A stretch of 64,000 nucleotides of DNA from Pseudoalteromonas haloplanktis ATCC 14393 (lineage in GTDB: Bacteria; Pseudomonadota; Gammaproteobacteria; Enterobacterales; Alteromonadaceae), in assembly GCF_000238355.1 (NCBI RefSeq), contig NZ_AHCA01000001.1, positions 806,001-870,000 of the forward strand, read 5' to 3'. Shown here in pieces: positions 27,218 through 37,511 of this stretch (positions are counted from its first letter, which is position 1; each line of letters opens with the position of its first letter). The notes beneath the pieces were generated by a model. The model saw only the letters and a program-made list of their open reading frames with translations. It ran no database searches and was not told where the DNA came from. A program made the position numbers and the translations under genes.

Positions 27218-27973
27218 ATGGAAAAGGTATTTCACTTAGGGCTCACACGTAACGACTTACAAGGCGCGACATTGGCAATTGTGCCAGGCGATCCAGATCG
27301 TGCAGCCCGTATTTCTACGTTTCTTGAAAACCCCACATGTCTTGCTAAAACCCGTGAGTTTCACGTTTATTTAGGGCAACTCAATGGTCACTCTGTGGTG
27401 ATTTGCTCAACCGGTATAGGTGGCCCTTCAACATCTATTGCTGTGGAAGAGCTGGCACAGTTAGGTGTTGATACGTTCTTACGTATTGGCACAACAGGCG
27501 CTATTCAACCACATATAAATGAAGGTGATATCTTAATTAGCCAAGCTTCTGTGCGTTTAGATGGCGCAAGCCAGCACTTTGCACCACTTAGCTTTCCAGC
27601 TGTATCCGACTTTTTTAGCACTCAAGCAATGGTTACAGCTTGTGGTAATTTAGGGATTGATTTTCATATTGGTATTACTGCATCAAGCGATACTTTCTAC
27701 CCAGGGCAAGAACGTTACGATACCTACTCAGGTTATGTACCAAAAGCGTTTCAAGGTAGCTGTGAAGAATGGCAAAAACTGGGAGTCATGAACTATGAGA
27801 TGGAATCAGCAACACTATTCACTATGTGTGCTGCCCTTGGTTTAAAAGCCGCTTGTGTCGCAGGGGTATTAGTCAATCGTACGCGTCAAGAGATCCCAAA
27901 TGTAGATCACGGCGAGATTGAGAAGAAGTCCGTCGCCGTGGTACTCGAAGCTGCTAAATTACTGTTGGTCTAA
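27218..27973 (+). CDS. udp: Uridine phosphorylase
   Basis: It cleaves uridine with phosphate to uracil and ribose-1-phosphate. The 251-residue protein matches the E. coli enzyme: [32 protein letters not shown] (phosphate Arg and GDP motif), [47 protein letters not shown] and the uracil/ribose region [14 protein letters not shown]. It converges on cdd, overlapping it by 20 bases; the pair forms a pyrimidine salvage module. Confidence 0.96.
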   Translation: MEKVFHLGLTRNDLQGATLAIVPGDPDRAARISTFLENPTCLAKTREFHVYLGQLNGHSVVICSTGIGGPSTSIAVEELAQLGVDTFLRIGTTGAIQPHINEGDILISQASVRLDGASQHFAPLSFPAVSDFFSTQAMVTACGNLGIDFHIGITASSDTFYPGQERYDTYSGYVPKAFQGSCEEWQKLGVMNYEMESATLFTMCAALGLKAACVAGVLVNRTRQEIPNVDHGEIEKKSVAVVLEAAKLLLV

Positions 27974-28880
27974 TCTTCAATGGTAAACTGATGCTTTGCA
28001 GTGCTGGTAAGTCATTATAACTTGCCAGTACTGCTTGACTGGCAGTTAACTGATTTTCCTTGCCTTGCGTTTGCAATAACTCAATCCCTTTGACAACCTC
28101 TTTACTCATTGTCAAACCAGCTAAATGTAGTTGGCTTACTGCACTTTGTAGTGGCGATAAACTTGGGCTATACGCTGCATTCTCAGCATAACAGCCATAA
28201 AAATCACCATTTTCGAACGTGCTAATTTTAACCGCGCTATAATTTCCCGAGTAAGGAACGTACGCTGCCAACGCGCAACTGAGTAACTGCTCATCAAACT
28301 CAGTCGTTACAGCAAACCCATGCAATTGAGGTGCAGGATTAAAGAGGCTATATGCATTACCTAAATCCTGTGGGCCAAATGCATAAGGTAATAATTCGGT
28401 TAATTTAAACTGCTGTTTTGGCAGTAAAATATCAAAGCTCTGTGCATCTGCCAATTCATTCATAAATTGGCGGCAATAGCCGCATGGTGCATCGCTGATG
28501 GCAATTTTTACAATTTTTTTCGCCCCATTGAGCCACGCATTATTAATAGCAGATTGCTCCGCGTGTACCACAAGGCTTAATGCCTGCTGGGTAAATTCAA
28601 CATTCGCGCCAAAATAAAAATGTTGCTCACCTTGTGCATCAAGACCGCACACTATTGCACCTACAAAAAATTGCGAAATAGGTGCAACGGCAAACTGTGC
28701 CGCAATAGGAAGACAAGCACGTAAAATTACATCCACCGGCTGGTTATACTGTTGACACAGAGCTGCCACATCAGTGCTGGGTAAAATACCCGCATGGCGT
28801 TTTATTGTTAGATACAACTGTTGTTGTTGCCCAGCACTAAAGCTAAAAGCAGTGGCTGTTTGAAGAGATGTTGTAGGCAT
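27954..28880 (-). CDS. cdd: Cytidine deaminase, long dimeric form
   Basis: It deaminates cytidine and deoxycytidine. The 308-residue protein is of the E. coli type, with an active N-terminal zinc domain ([13 protein letters not shown] with the catalytic Glu, and [15 protein letters not shown] with the zinc cysteines) and a decayed C-terminal copy ([29 protein letters not shown]) without the zinc motif, as in relatives. Its 3' end overlaps udp tail to tail by 20 bases. Confidence 0.95.
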   Translation of the reverse strand: MPTTSLQTATAFSFSAGQQQQLYLTIKRHAGILPSTDVAALCQQYNQPVDVILRACLPIAAQFAVAPISQFFVGAIVCGLDAQGEQHFYFGANVEFTQQALSLVVHAEQSAINNAWLNGAKKIVKIAISDAPCGYCRQFMNELADAQSFDILLPKQQFKLTELLPYAFGPQDLGNAYSLFNPAPQLHGFAVTTEFDEQLLSCALAAYVPYSGNYSAVKISTFENGDFYGCYAENAAYSPSLSPLQSAVSQLHLAGLTMSKEVVKGIELLQTQGKENQLTASQAVLASYNDLPALQSISLPLKIRPTVI

Positions 28881-28928
28881 AGACTAGTTTCATAATTTAA
28901 TGGCTAACTAGTCTAAAATGTTCAACGC

Positions 28929-29306
28929 TTAAATGCTAGGTTGATTTACTAACCAATTTTTAGCGCTATTAAAACAATCAAAGTTTTCGGCTTTAATATC
29001 GAAACGTTTTGCCTTTTGCAAAAACAAATCGTGCATAAAGCCATCAAAGCTTACTACTCGCGCAACAAAACAACGAGCTAACCAATTTGAAATTGCTGGC
29101 ATTATCGTTATCAAATCACTTGCGGGAAATTTATGGGTCAACTCGGACACATCAACCAATAATTTATTGCTGCCATACATAGACACATACTGCTGCGCTA
29201 TTTGATAAAAATTTATCACATCCTGTGCACTTGCTGTCCCTCTGAGCGTCATCATGATCAACGACGTGGATGCATCATAGGTGATGCAAGTAGACACATT
29301 CGACAT
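28929..29306 (-). CDS. Small SpoIIAA/STAS-like protein, function unknown
   Basis: The 125-residue protein has no signal peptide. Its pattern (an initial beta pair SLIMMTLRGTASAQDVINFY, LLVDVSELTHKFPASDL, then a helix-strand-helix end) resembles the SpoIIAA-like/STAS fold of cytosolic proteins. No phosphorylatable Ser motif stands out. It is 48 bases from cdd on the same strand but has no clear functional link. Fold assignment is tentative. Confidence 0.5.
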   Translation of the reverse strand: MSNVSTCITYDASTSLIMMTLRGTASAQDVINFYQIAQQYVSMYGSNKLLVDVSELTHKFPASDLITIMPAISNWLARCFVARVVSFDGFMHDLFLQKAKRFDIKAENFDCFNSAKNWLVNQPSI

Positions 29307-29529
29307 TTTACTACTCGGTAATTAACACACTTGCCCCAATGGCAAAACAGCCGACATTCTAGATAAAATATAAAAACAGTCAATATCTAACAATAAATCA
29401 GGTCTGACCAGAGCGCAAAACCAACCCAAAGGATTAGTTTTGTTGCTGAAATGATACTAATGGCGCGGTGAAAAATAACAATTCTTCGCTATACTAAGTA
29501 AATGCTGTATACAAGGTAAGCCCCTCATT

Positions 29530-31587
29530 ATGATACTGTCGTTCTTTTTTCGTATCGTCGCATGTGTATATTTACTAATTTTTAGCGCAATACTTTTTGC
29601 AGCGCCTCTTACTGACTCTGAATATGAAGAACTCAGGCAAAATATTCGCACTGCTTATGCTGAGAACCCGGTCACTGCAATAGATTTCACTAACACTATT
29701 CTAGATACCAAAGAGCTCACTCTTGAACAACAAATTAAAGTACTCAATTACAAAGCTTGGTTCCAACTAGAAACTGATCAACTTGAAGAAGCAATGCGTA
29801 CTTTGGTCACTTATAAAGCCATGACCTTACGTTCAAATGATCCCACTTTAATCTATGGATATTATAATATTAGCGGTGGAATTTACTCTAAACTTGCTCT
29901 GTACGAACAAGCACTTAATTACTTTTTGCAGGCCCTTGAACAAGCCAATTTACGAAAAAAAGAATTAGTGCATCAAACTGAAAATAACATTGGCGAAGTA
30001 TACCTTGCATTACATAAGCTTGATGAAGCTGAACATGTTTTTACTCAATACTATGAATACACTAAAACACTCAATAAGCCGTTAGATTTCTCGATTGCAA
30101 TGACCAATTTAGCGAAAGTGATGGTGGCAAAACAACAGTACCAAGCAGCAAAAGAGCTACTTGATCGTGCAATAACATTACAACGGGCTAATCAATTTGA
30201 TTACCATTTATCGTGGAGCTATCAATTATTAGGTCAAATTGAACGAGAAACTGAAAACTATCCAAGCTCGGTAAATTATATACAACAAGCTATTTTATTA
30301 TTTACCAATAGTGGCACGCCTGTTGAGCTGATCAACGCTAAGCTATCGCTTGCTAAAACTTACCATCAAATGGGCGAAACAGAGAAAGCAAAGCTGTTAA
30401 CTCAAGAAATACAACAGCAAGCTAAGCAACTCAAAAATTTAAGTTTAACCGCCACTGTAAGCGAATTTTCAGCCTCACTCTCAGAGTCGACCGGGGACTT
30501 TGAAACTGCTTTAATCGCCTACAAACAATATAACCAAAGTAAACAAGCGCTGTTACTGCGCCAATCTAATGTAAATTTAGCCAAAGCAATCGCTGAAGTG
30601 GATATAGCAGGTAAAGAGTTAAAAATAGCTAATCTAACCAAAGAGCAACAAATTAAAGCAACAGAAGCAAAAGCATTCAAAGAGCTATCTTTAACCATCA
30701 CAATTTCATTAGTGGTACTACTGCTTGGTGCCATGTACGCCATTCGCAGTGTTCATAATCAAAAGAAAGAACTGGCAAATACCTTAGAGGTGCTCACCAA
30801 CACACAATCTCACTTAATCGAGGTTGAAAAAATGGCTTCGCTCACAGCACTGGTTTCCGGTATGGCTCATCAGTTAAATACACCCATTGGCACTATTGTT
30901 ACGGCCAGTTCGTTTATTCAAGACAACTTACAACTACTTGAACAAAAGTTTCACAATAAAACACTCTCTCCTAGTGACTTTAATGTTTTTATTCAACAAA
31001 GTAATACAGCTAAAGATTTAGTGATCAGCAATATTAATCGGTTAGCCACCATGATTGAAGAATTTAAAGCGTTAAATGTCTCCATTGCGTTAGATAAACC
31101 GATGAGCAAGATTGAGCTGAGCAGCTTTCTCACTGAACGAATGAGCACATTACAAAGTTATCTTTCTAAAGAAATTAAATGTGAGTTTAGTGGTGCAGAG
31201 TTAAGCATTACTACGTACCCATCGATCCTGGGTGACATATTTAAAACCTTAGCCATTAATGCTTATGAACATGGCTTTAATAATACTGACAATGCATTAA
31301 TCAGCATTGATATTCAACAGCGTGATGACCAAGTGATCATTGTTTTCCAAGATAATGGCAGTGGGATAGATAACGCTATCTTAAAAGATATTTTTACGCC
31401 GTTTTATTCCACCAACCCAGGCGGAAATCATTTAGGGTTAGGACTGAACGTGGTGTTTAATGCGGTAAAATCTAATTTATTTGGTAATATATGCGCCGAG
31501 CCTTGTGAGAACGGCGCACGGTTTGTGATCACATTACCAATTGATGGCCCCAAAGCTGCAAAAGAGCACAATGAAGCCATAAAATAA
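29530..31587 (+). CDS. TPR-sensor histidine kinase
   Basis: The 685-residue protein has a signal peptide (residues 1-25), a periplasmic domain of about ten TPR-like helix pairs (30-360), a coiled linker, one transmembrane helix (387-405), a dimerisation/phosphoacceptor helix with His447 in ALVSGMAHQLNTPIGTI, and an HATPase domain with the N box NAYEHGF, G1 DNGSGID and G2 HLGLGLNVV. No response regulator is adjacent, so it is an orphan kinase. Ligand and partner are unknown. Confidence 0.85.
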   Translation: MILSFFFRIVACVYLLIFSAILFAAPLTDSEYEELRQNIRTAYAENPVTAIDFTNTILDTKELTLEQQIKVLNYKAWFQLETDQLEEAMRTLVTYKAMTLRSNDPTLIYGYYNISGGIYSKLALYEQALNYFLQALEQANLRKKELVHQTENNIGEVYLALHKLDEAEHVFTQYYEYTKTLNKPLDFSIAMTNLAKVMVAKQQYQAAKELLDRAITLQRANQFDYHLSWSYQLLGQIERETENYPSSVNYIQQAILLFTNSGTPVELINAKLSLAKTYHQMGETEKAKLLTQEIQQQAKQLKNLSLTATVSEFSASLSESTGDFETALIAYKQYNQSKQALLLRQSNVNLAKAIAEVDIAGKELKIANLTKEQQIKATEAKAFKELSLTITISLVVLLLGAMYAIRSVHNQKKELANTLEVLTNTQSHLIEVEKMASLTALVSGMAHQLNTPIGTIVTASSFIQDNLQLLEQKFHNKTLSPSDFNVFIQQSNTAKDLVISNINRLATMIEEFKALNVSIALDKPMSKIELSSFLTERMSTLQSYLSKEIKCEFSGAELSITTYPSILGDIFKTLAINAYEHGFNNTDNALISIDIQQRDDQVIIVFQDNGSGIDNAILKDIFTPFYSTNPGGNHLGLGLNVVFNAVKSNLFGNICAEPCENGARFVITLPIDGPKAAKEHNEAIK

Positions 31588-31592
31588 AGGCA

Positions 31593-34238
31593 CTAACCGG
31601 TATTACGCATACCTGCAGCGATGCCTGTCATAGTGATCATCAGTGCATTATCAATATCACCCGAGGCACCTTCTTGCGCTTCACGAGAACGTTTAAGCAG
31701 CTCTACTTGCAGTACATTTAGCGGATCAGTATACGGGTTACGTAAGCCAATTGACTCTTTGATCCAAGGTTGATCAGCCAGTAAGCTTTGCTGCGGGCTT
31801 AATGATTGCACGAGTGCAATCGCCTGCTTAAGCTCTTGGCGTAGTTTGTCACCCAGCGGCTTATATTGCTCCTCAACAAGAGCATCATCATAATGCGCGC
31901 TTAACCAGCTATCCGCCTTACTAAATACCATTTCGAGCATTTCTAAACGAGCGCGGAAAAACGGCCATTGTTGACTCATTTCATTTAGAGTCTCCACACC
32001 GTACTTTTCAAGTGCAGCTTGTAAGCCTGTTAACGCACCTAACCATGCAGGTAGCATAAGGCGGTTTTGACTCCATGCAAAAATCCACGGAATTGCACGT
32101 AAGCTCTCAACACCACCATGCGGATTACGCTTAGCTGGGCGCGAACCTAAAGGTAACTTACCCAGCTCTTGCTCCGGTGTAGCCATTCTAAAGTAAGGAA
32201 CAAAATCTTCGTCAAAACGCACGACATTGCGATAATGCTCGCATGATTTTTCGCTGATCAGCGCCATCACATCACGCCATTCTTCTTTCGGCTCTGGCGG
32301 TGGTAATAAGTTACTTTCAAGCACGGCACCGGCGTAAATATTTAAGCTCTCAAGCGCAACATTTGGTAAACCAAACTTAAAGCGGATCATTTCACCTTGC
32401 TCAGTAACACGTAAGCCGCCTTTGAGTGAACCCGGTGGTTGTGAACGTAGGGCTTGGGCAGCAGGTGCACCGCCGCGGCCAACCGTACCACCACGACCAT
32501 GGAATAATACCAGCTCGATACCGCGTTCTTCTGCTAAATGTACTAGCTTATCCATCGCTTCATATTGGGCCCAACCAGCTGCCATCATGCCTGCGTCTTT
32601 GGCTGAATCAGAATAGCCGATCATCACGTTTTGCACGCCCTCAGCTTGACCACGATACCAGTTATTATCTAATAACTGCGTGATCACATCGCTACCAGCG
32701 TTTAAGTCATCTAAAGTTTCAAACAATGGCGCTACAGGGAGTTTAAAGCTACAGCCACTTTCTTTTAGTAACAGTTGTACAGCTAATACATCAGAGGCTG
32801 TGCGCGCCATAGAAATGATGTACAAACCAAATGTTGAGGCATCTTGCTTAGCGATCACATCAAACGTGTCGAGCACTTCTTTGACATCTGCACTTGGTTG
32901 CCAATGTTTAGGAATAAGTGGACGTCGCGAGTTAAGCTCTGCCAGTAAGAATGCTTGCTTATCTTCTTCTTGCCATTGGTCGTAATCACCTAACCCTAAA
33001 TAACGGGTTAATTCTGAAAACACATCGCTGTGACGTGATGAATCTTGGCGTACATCTAATTTCGCTAAACGGATCCCAAAACTATTGATACGGCGTAATA
33101 CGTCAAGCAGTAAACCATTAGCAACCACGCCCATGTTGGTTTGTAGCAATGAGCGATAACAAGTTTCAAGCGGCTGCTTTAACTGGTCAATATCAGTCAC
33201 GACATCTTGTGCATCTGTGCGCTTATTCATGATCTTAGCGCCAAGGTGAGCAACAGTCTCGCTCACTTGTGCTTTGAGTGTTTTTAGTACAGCACGATAC
33301 GGTTCAAAATCTTGCCCTGCTAATTCAATAAGTTCATCACTGGCTTGTGACATTGAAAGTTCAGTACTGAGGGTCTCGATATCACGGCTGTACAAATCAA
33401 GTGCCATCCAACGCCCATGATCAAGTACTTGCTGAGTAACTTGGGCAGTGACAAATGGGTTACCATCGCGATCGCCGCCCATCCAAGAAGTAAACTCTAT
33501 TGGGCTATAATCATTAGGTAACTCTAAATCCAGATGCTGTTTAACTTCTTTACTAAAATCACGTAAAAAACGCGGCACAGCGTGCCATAAACTATTTTCA
33601 ATTACTGCAAAACCCCATTTTGCTTCGTCTATTGGGGTTGGGCGTGAGCGGCGAATATCATCAGTATGCCAGGCTTGGCTTATCAACTGAGCAATACGAT
33701 TTAAAATATTTTCCCGCTCATACGGTAAATTATCGGTACGCTCAAGCGCCGCTAAACAGTCACTTAATTCAACGTGTTTATTTATAATTGTACGGCGGGT
33801 TACTTCTGTTGGATGCGCAGTAAGCACTAAATTGATATGCAGTTTTGCGAGCGTGTCTGCTATTTGATTTGGATTCACTTTCCCTGATTGTGCTTGGCTA
33901 GCCAATACTTTTAAGGTTTGCGTAAGCGGGCTTAATTGGCAAAAACCAACATCATTAAAACGTGAGATAGTGTGAAATTGCTCTGCAACGTTAGCTAAAT
34001 TTAAAAAATGATTAAAAGCACGAGCTACCGGTAGTAACTCTTCATCGGTTAAAGCATGCAGAACATCAATTAAGGCTTGGCGGTCTTGCTCGTTTCCTGT
34101 GCGTGATGATTTTGCTAAAGCACGAATTTCTTCTACTTTATCTAAAATCGCTTGTCCTTGGGCGTCTTTAATTGTTTGGCCAAGTAATTGACCCAATAAA
34201 TTAACGTTCCCACGCAAGGCGGCATATTGTTCACTCAT
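31593..34238 (-). CDS. ppc: Phosphoenolpyruvate carboxylase
   Basis: It carboxylates PEP to oxaloacetate to refill the TCA cycle. The 881-residue protein has the catalytic His site [14 protein letters not shown], the bicarbonate/PEP region [17 protein letters not shown], the second active-site block [20 protein letters not shown], the Gly-rich loop [17 protein letters not shown] and the C-terminal QNTG-like MRNTG tail. Length and motif order match the bacterial enzyme. It converges with the histidine kinase gene, 5 bases between stops. Confidence 0.97.
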   Translation of the reverse strand: MSEQYAALRGNVNLLGQLLGQTIKDAQGQAILDKVEEIRALAKSSRTGNEQDRQALIDVLHALTDEELLPVARAFNHFLNLANVAEQFHTISRFNDVGFCQLSPLTQTLKVLASQAQSGKVNPNQIADTLAKLHINLVLTAHPTEVTRRTIINKHVELSDCLAALERTDNLPYERENILNRIAQLISQAWHTDDIRRSRPTPIDEAKWGFAVIENSLWHAVPRFLRDFSKEVKQHLDLELPNDYSPIEFTSWMGGDRDGNPFVTAQVTQQVLDHGRWMALDLYSRDIETLSTELSMSQASDELIELAGQDFEPYRAVLKTLKAQVSETVAHLGAKIMNKRTDAQDVVTDIDQLKQPLETCYRSLLQTNMGVVANGLLLDVLRRINSFGIRLAKLDVRQDSSRHSDVFSELTRYLGLGDYDQWQEEDKQAFLLAELNSRRPLIPKHWQPSADVKEVLDTFDVIAKQDASTFGLYIISMARTASDVLAVQLLLKESGCSFKLPVAPLFETLDDLNAGSDVITQLLDNNWYRGQAEGVQNVMIGYSDSAKDAGMMAAGWAQYEAMDKLVHLAEERGIELVLFHGRGGTVGRGGAPAAQALRSQPPGSLKGGLRVTEQGEMIRFKFGLPNVALESLNIYAGAVLESNLLPPPEPKEEWRDVMALISEKSCEHYRNVVRFDEDFVPYFRMATPEQELGKLPLGSRPAKRNPHGGVESLRAIPWIFAWSQNRLMLPAWLGALTGLQAALEKYGVETLNEMSQQWPFFRARLEMLEMVFSKADSWLSAHYDDALVEEQYKPLGDKLRQELKQAIALVQSLSPQQSLLADQPWIKESIGLRNPYTDPLNVLQVELLKRSREAQEGASGDIDNALMITMTGIAAGMRNTG

Positions 34239-34459
34239 TCCTGATACTCCGTTGTTGATATTTATACCATAAAGGCATTCTTAATAAGCAATGTACGATT
34301 TTTAAAATGTGGAGTGTGAGATGTGCTAAAAATCGGCATTTTGCTTACCTTTATATTTGTAAGATCCTATTAATATCATCCTAGCGGCTAATTTAACAGA
34401 TCCAAGGCTTATTCTATTTCGTAACAAGAAATAATGTACCGATCAATTTTAGGTAAATC

Positions 34460-34825
34460 ATGATCATTTTTTACGATGGTAACTGCCCATTGTGCGCCAA
34501 AGAAATGCGCTTGTTAAAAGAGGCTGATATATATAATAAAATAACGTTAGAAGACATTAATGCCAATGACTTTGAACAACGTTTTAATTACATAAAGCAC
34601 GAAGATGCACTGGCTTTTTTACATGGTCAGCAAGACAACGGTGAAATGATTTATGGCTTAGATGTTACTTTTGCCGCATGGCAAACGGTTGGCCGCCATA
34701 AATGGTTAACAATATTGCAGCTACCTGGTATACGTTTTATGGCAGATCAGATTTATAAAGTGTTTGCAAAATACCGCTCACCGATTGCCCGATTAACGTG
34801 TAAATCTACATGTGGTATAAAATAA
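34460..34825 (+). CDS. DCC-family thiol-disulfide oxidoreductase-like protein (DUF393)
   Basis: The 121-residue protein carries the DCC signature at its start, IIFYDGNCPLCAKEMRLL, with a CxxC pair as in thioredoxin-like folds, and the family block LDVTFAAWQTVGRHKWL in the middle. No redox partner has been established for the family. Its stop overlaps the start of the SDR gene (TAATG), so the two are coupled, and a flavin reductase follows. Confidence 0.85.
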   Translation: MIIFYDGNCPLCAKEMRLLKEADIYNKITLEDINANDFEQRFNYIKHEDALAFLHGQQDNGEMIYGLDVTFAAWQTVGRHKWLTILQLPGIRFMADQIYKVFAKYRSPIARLTCKSTCGIK

Positions 34826-35559
34826 TGCCTGCAAGCTATATTTTATTTGGCGCAAGCAGTGCCATTGCTAAAGCTTACATTGCCCGCATAGCTGAAAATA
34901 CGCCCACCGCAAACGTGATTTGTATTAGCCGTTCATCACTTGCGCTATCACAAAATACACTGCAGGTTACCCAGTTACAAAGCGATTACTCTCGTTCCAG
35001 CTTACAGAGTATAAGTGAGCACTTACGCTCTCATCATATTATCCCTTCACAGGTGATTATCTTTAATGGTTTACTCCACTATGCTCAGGCAATGCCAGAG
35101 AAAAAATTAGAAGACATAGACGAAACGTACTTCTCTACCTTGCAAAGCAGTAACGCACTAACCCCAATTTTATGCATACAAGCCATATTGCCATTACTTG
35201 ATCAACAAACGCCCTGCACAATAGCTGCGCTCAGCGCCCGTGTAGGCAGTATCGACGACAACCAACTAGGCGGTTGGTATAGCTACCGTGCCTCCAAAGC
35301 GGCGTTAAATATGTTGTTTAAAACAGCGGCGATTGAACTGGCTCGCAGAGCAAAACAAACGAGGTTGGTGTTATTTCATCCGGGTACTACCGATACTGAG
35401 TTATCAAAACCATTTCAAAGAAATGTTGCCAAAGGCAAACTCTTCCCCCCTGAATTTGTGGCTGAGCAGCTTTATACCCTTTTACAGCAACCAGAGCAGC
35501 TAACGGATATAGGCCAACCTGCTTATATTGATTGGCAAGGCAAACATATCAATTGGTAA
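34825..35559 (+). CDS. Short-chain dehydrogenase/reductase (CsgA-like subgroup)
   Basis: The 244-residue NAD(P)-dependent oxidoreductase shows the nucleotide loop LFGASSAIAKAY at the start, a modified NNAG-type segment (IFNGLLHYAQ), an active-site Ser in ALSARVGS and the YxxxK pair in YRASKAALNML. The start ATG 34825 overlaps the DCC stop as TAATG; an ATG 15 bases upstream is possible. Substrate unknown. Middle gene of the DCC-SDR-flavin reductase operon. Confidence 0.85.
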   Translation: MPASYILFGASSAIAKAYIARIAENTPTANVICISRSSLALSQNTLQVTQLQSDYSRSSLQSISEHLRSHHIIPSQVIIFNGLLHYAQAMPEKKLEDIDETYFSTLQSSNALTPILCIQAILPLLDQQTPCTIAALSARVGSIDDNQLGGWYSYRASKAALNMLFKTAAIELARRAKQTRLVLFHPGTTDTELSKPFQRNVAKGKLFPPEFVAEQLYTLLQQPEQLTDIGQPAYIDWQGKHINW

Positions 35560-35567
35560 GGATTTTT

Positions 35568-36176
35568 ATGCATTTCACAAAACAACAACTTAACGAGCTA
35601 GCGCCGCGTTTTCGTACTCAATTAATCAACTCGTTATCAGGCTTTAAAAGTGCTAACCTCATTGGCACACAAGATAAGCTCGGTAACACCAACTTAGCTA
35701 TTGTCAGCTCGGTATTTCACTTAGGCGCACACCCACCTTTGGTGGGTATGATCATGCGCCCGCACAGCGTACCGCGTCATACTTTTGAAAATATTATAGA
35801 GACTGGTGTTTATACTATAAATCAAGTGAATAGCGAGATTTACAGCCAAGCCCACCAAACTTCAGCCCGCTATGATAGGGATGAGTCAGAGTTCGATGCA
35901 ACCGGTTTAAAAACAGAGTATTTGAATGACTTCGATGCCCCATTTGTTTTACAGAGCCGCTTAAAATACGCCGTTAATTTAGTTGAACATCAACATCTAG
36001 CTATTAATGGTACCGAGCTGGTGATTGGTGAAATCATCGATTTACATGTCGACGGTGCTGCAGTGCAAGAAGACGGTTTTATTGATTTAATGTCGATCCA
36101 AACGGTAGCCGTCAGTGGCCTTGATAGCTACCATACAACGCAAGCACTCAGCCGCTTACCTTACGCAAAAAAATAA
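35568..36176 (+). CDS. Flavin reductase-like FMN-binding split-barrel protein
   Basis: The 202-residue protein has the FMN-binding split-barrel pattern: GFKSANLIGTQDKLGNTNLAIVSSV, PPLVGMIMRPHSVPRHTFENI, GVYTINQV, then a second half with INGTELVIGEIIDLHVD. ATG 35568 follows AAGG; the open frame extends upstream into the SDR gene. It lies 8 bases after the SDR gene. Family members reduce flavin for partner enzymes or act directly as oxidoreductases. The 3' end overlaps a convergent gene by 16 bases. Confidence 0.75.
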   Translation: MHFTKQQLNELAPRFRTQLINSLSGFKSANLIGTQDKLGNTNLAIVSSVFHLGAHPPLVGMIMRPHSVPRHTFENIIETGVYTINQVNSEIYSQAHQTSARYDRDESEFDATGLKTEYLNDFDAPFVLQSRLKYAVNLVEHQHLAINGTELVIGEIIDLHVDGAAVQEDGFIDLMSIQTVAVSGLDSYHTTQALSRLPYAKK

Positions 36177-36559
36177 CTTCCGATCCACAAACTAATACCA
36201 CTGAGCAACCAGCACAATGCATAGTTTTGCCACAACTGTGCATTGTTATAAACCTTTTGTGGGTTGTTTTTATCAACCAATACGCAACAGGGCAGACCTT
36301 GTTTAAATCGAGAAAATAGCGTTTTATCATAACTTATCAACACGCTATGTAAGTGGCTATTAAACCTAAAACTAACTAACATTGACTGTTGTGGCAGTAA
36401 TTCATGTGCGCCAATACGCATATTAACTGCATTGGTAATATCATCAATTTCACATACTCGCCAACGCTGCTTATTGACTTTGCATTTCAGCCACCTAAAA
36501 ATAGGCAATAAGCCTGCACCAACAAAACAACCACCCAAAATAAAAAGCATGGTGCTCAT
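36161..36559 (-). CDS. Small membrane protein, unknown
   Basis: The 132-residue protein has one hydrophobic helix at residues 4-22 (MLFILGGCFVGAGLLPIF), a soluble middle of about 85 residues with a likely beta fold (LLPQQSMLVSFRFNSHLHSVLISY; VCCVL-type core) and a second helix at the C terminus (YALCWLLSGISLWIGSYFF). The layout recalls DUF3592 proteins, but I cannot confirm this. It follows the ornithine cyclodeaminase-like gene by 5 bases and so closes the 3-hydroxyproline operon. Confidence 0.55.
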   Translation of the reverse strand: MSTMLFILGGCFVGAGLLPIFRWLKCKVNKQRWRVCEIDDITNAVNMRIGAHELLPQQSMLVSFRFNSHLHSVLISYDKTLFSRFKQGLPCCVLVDKNNPQKVYNNAQLWQNYALCWLLSGISLWIGSYFFA

Positions 36560-36564
36560 TATTA

Positions 36565-37509
36565 TTAACCTTGTAAAGATTGATACACGTGATATGCGGC
36601 TATCAAATCACTCAACGCCGTACCCACAGATTTAAACACCGTAATATCGGTTTCATTAATACGAGCATAGACGTTTGCTTTCGCTAACTCAGCTAATTCG
36701 GCGCATAGTTGCTGCTCGTTGAATACCCCTTCCTTTATTGGAATAAGTAACTCACCGGCTTCGCCTAATACATTTGCTTTGCTATCAACGTAAACGCGAC
36801 TACGCGTAATTGTTGCCGTATCGCATTCTCTTGCGTCACTATGGTGGTTACCAATTAAATCAATATGGGTGCCTGATTTTAACCAATTGCCATCAAATAA
36901 TGGGGTTGCACAGCCCGTAGCACAACTGATCACATCTGCACTGTAAATTGTGGCCTCGTTACTTTGCCCTATTACAAATTCGACTTCAGTAAACGCCCCC
37001 TGCAAGCGACTTTGTAAAGCTAATAGCTTTTCTTGATTGCGAGCAATTAAAGTGACTCGTTTAAAATTGCGTACAGTCAAATGCGCTCGCACCATATACT
37101 CGGCTAAGTTACCACTGCCAAAAAAGACTAAATGTTTACTATTCTCACGGGATAAATAATGGCTGGCCAGTGCAGACACAGCTGCTGTGCGCCATAAAGT
37201 AATACGCGTACCATCAACTAAAGCTAACGGCTCGCCATGCTCTCGCGAAAACAACATAATTTTAGAATACAAAGACTCATAGCCAGCTTGGCTATTTTTA
37301 GGAAAATACGTAAAGGCTTTAACACCAATTACGTGCTCGTTCCATGCAGGTAATACTGCAAACGCATCATGGTTTGAATCACTATTATCAAGCTCATACA
37401 CATTTCGCTTAGGCATACTAAAATCGCGAGCAAAACCTTGCTGCATTGCGGTTAATAAACGCTCAAAATTAAGGGCATTATCGATCTGTGCTTGTTCTAT
37501 AACTTGCAT
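36565..37509 (-). CDS. Ornithine cyclodeaminase-family reductase, probable Pyr2C reductase
   Basis: The 314-residue protein is of the OCD/mu-crystallin family: KAFTYFPKN substrate region, LALVDGTRITLWRTAAVSALASHYLS, and a Rossmann site VFFGSGNLAEYMVRAHL. Relatives encoded beside trans-3-hydroxyproline dehydratase reduce delta-1-pyrroline-2-carboxylate to L-proline with NAD(P)H (LhpI of Azospirillum). Here the dehydratase lies two genes upstream in the same operon, so that role is inferred with fair confidence. It starts 2 bases after the M24 peptidase stop, behind GGAG. Confidence 0.82.
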   Translation of the reverse strand: MQVIEQAQIDNALNFERLLTAMQQGFARDFSMPKRNVYELDNSDSNHDAFAVLPAWNEHVIGVKAFTYFPKNSQAGYESLYSKIMLFSREHGEPLALVDGTRITLWRTAAVSALASHYLSRENSKHLVFFGSGNLAEYMVRAHLTVRNFKRVTLIARNQEKLLALQSRLQGAFTEVEFVIGQSNEATIYSADVISCATGCATPLFDGNWLKSGTHIDLIGNHHSDARECDTATITRSRVYVDSKANVLGEAGELLIPIKEGVFNEQQLCAELAELAKANVYARINETDITVFKSVGTALSDLIAAYHVYQSLQG

Positions 37510-37511
37510 TG

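Noticed and set aside
29503..29512. CTGTATACAA before the histidine kinase gene as a fifth GntR site
   Set aside because: Only the GTATAC core and one side match; GTATAC is expected by chance about fifteen times in this window, and the gene has no link to hydroxyproline.
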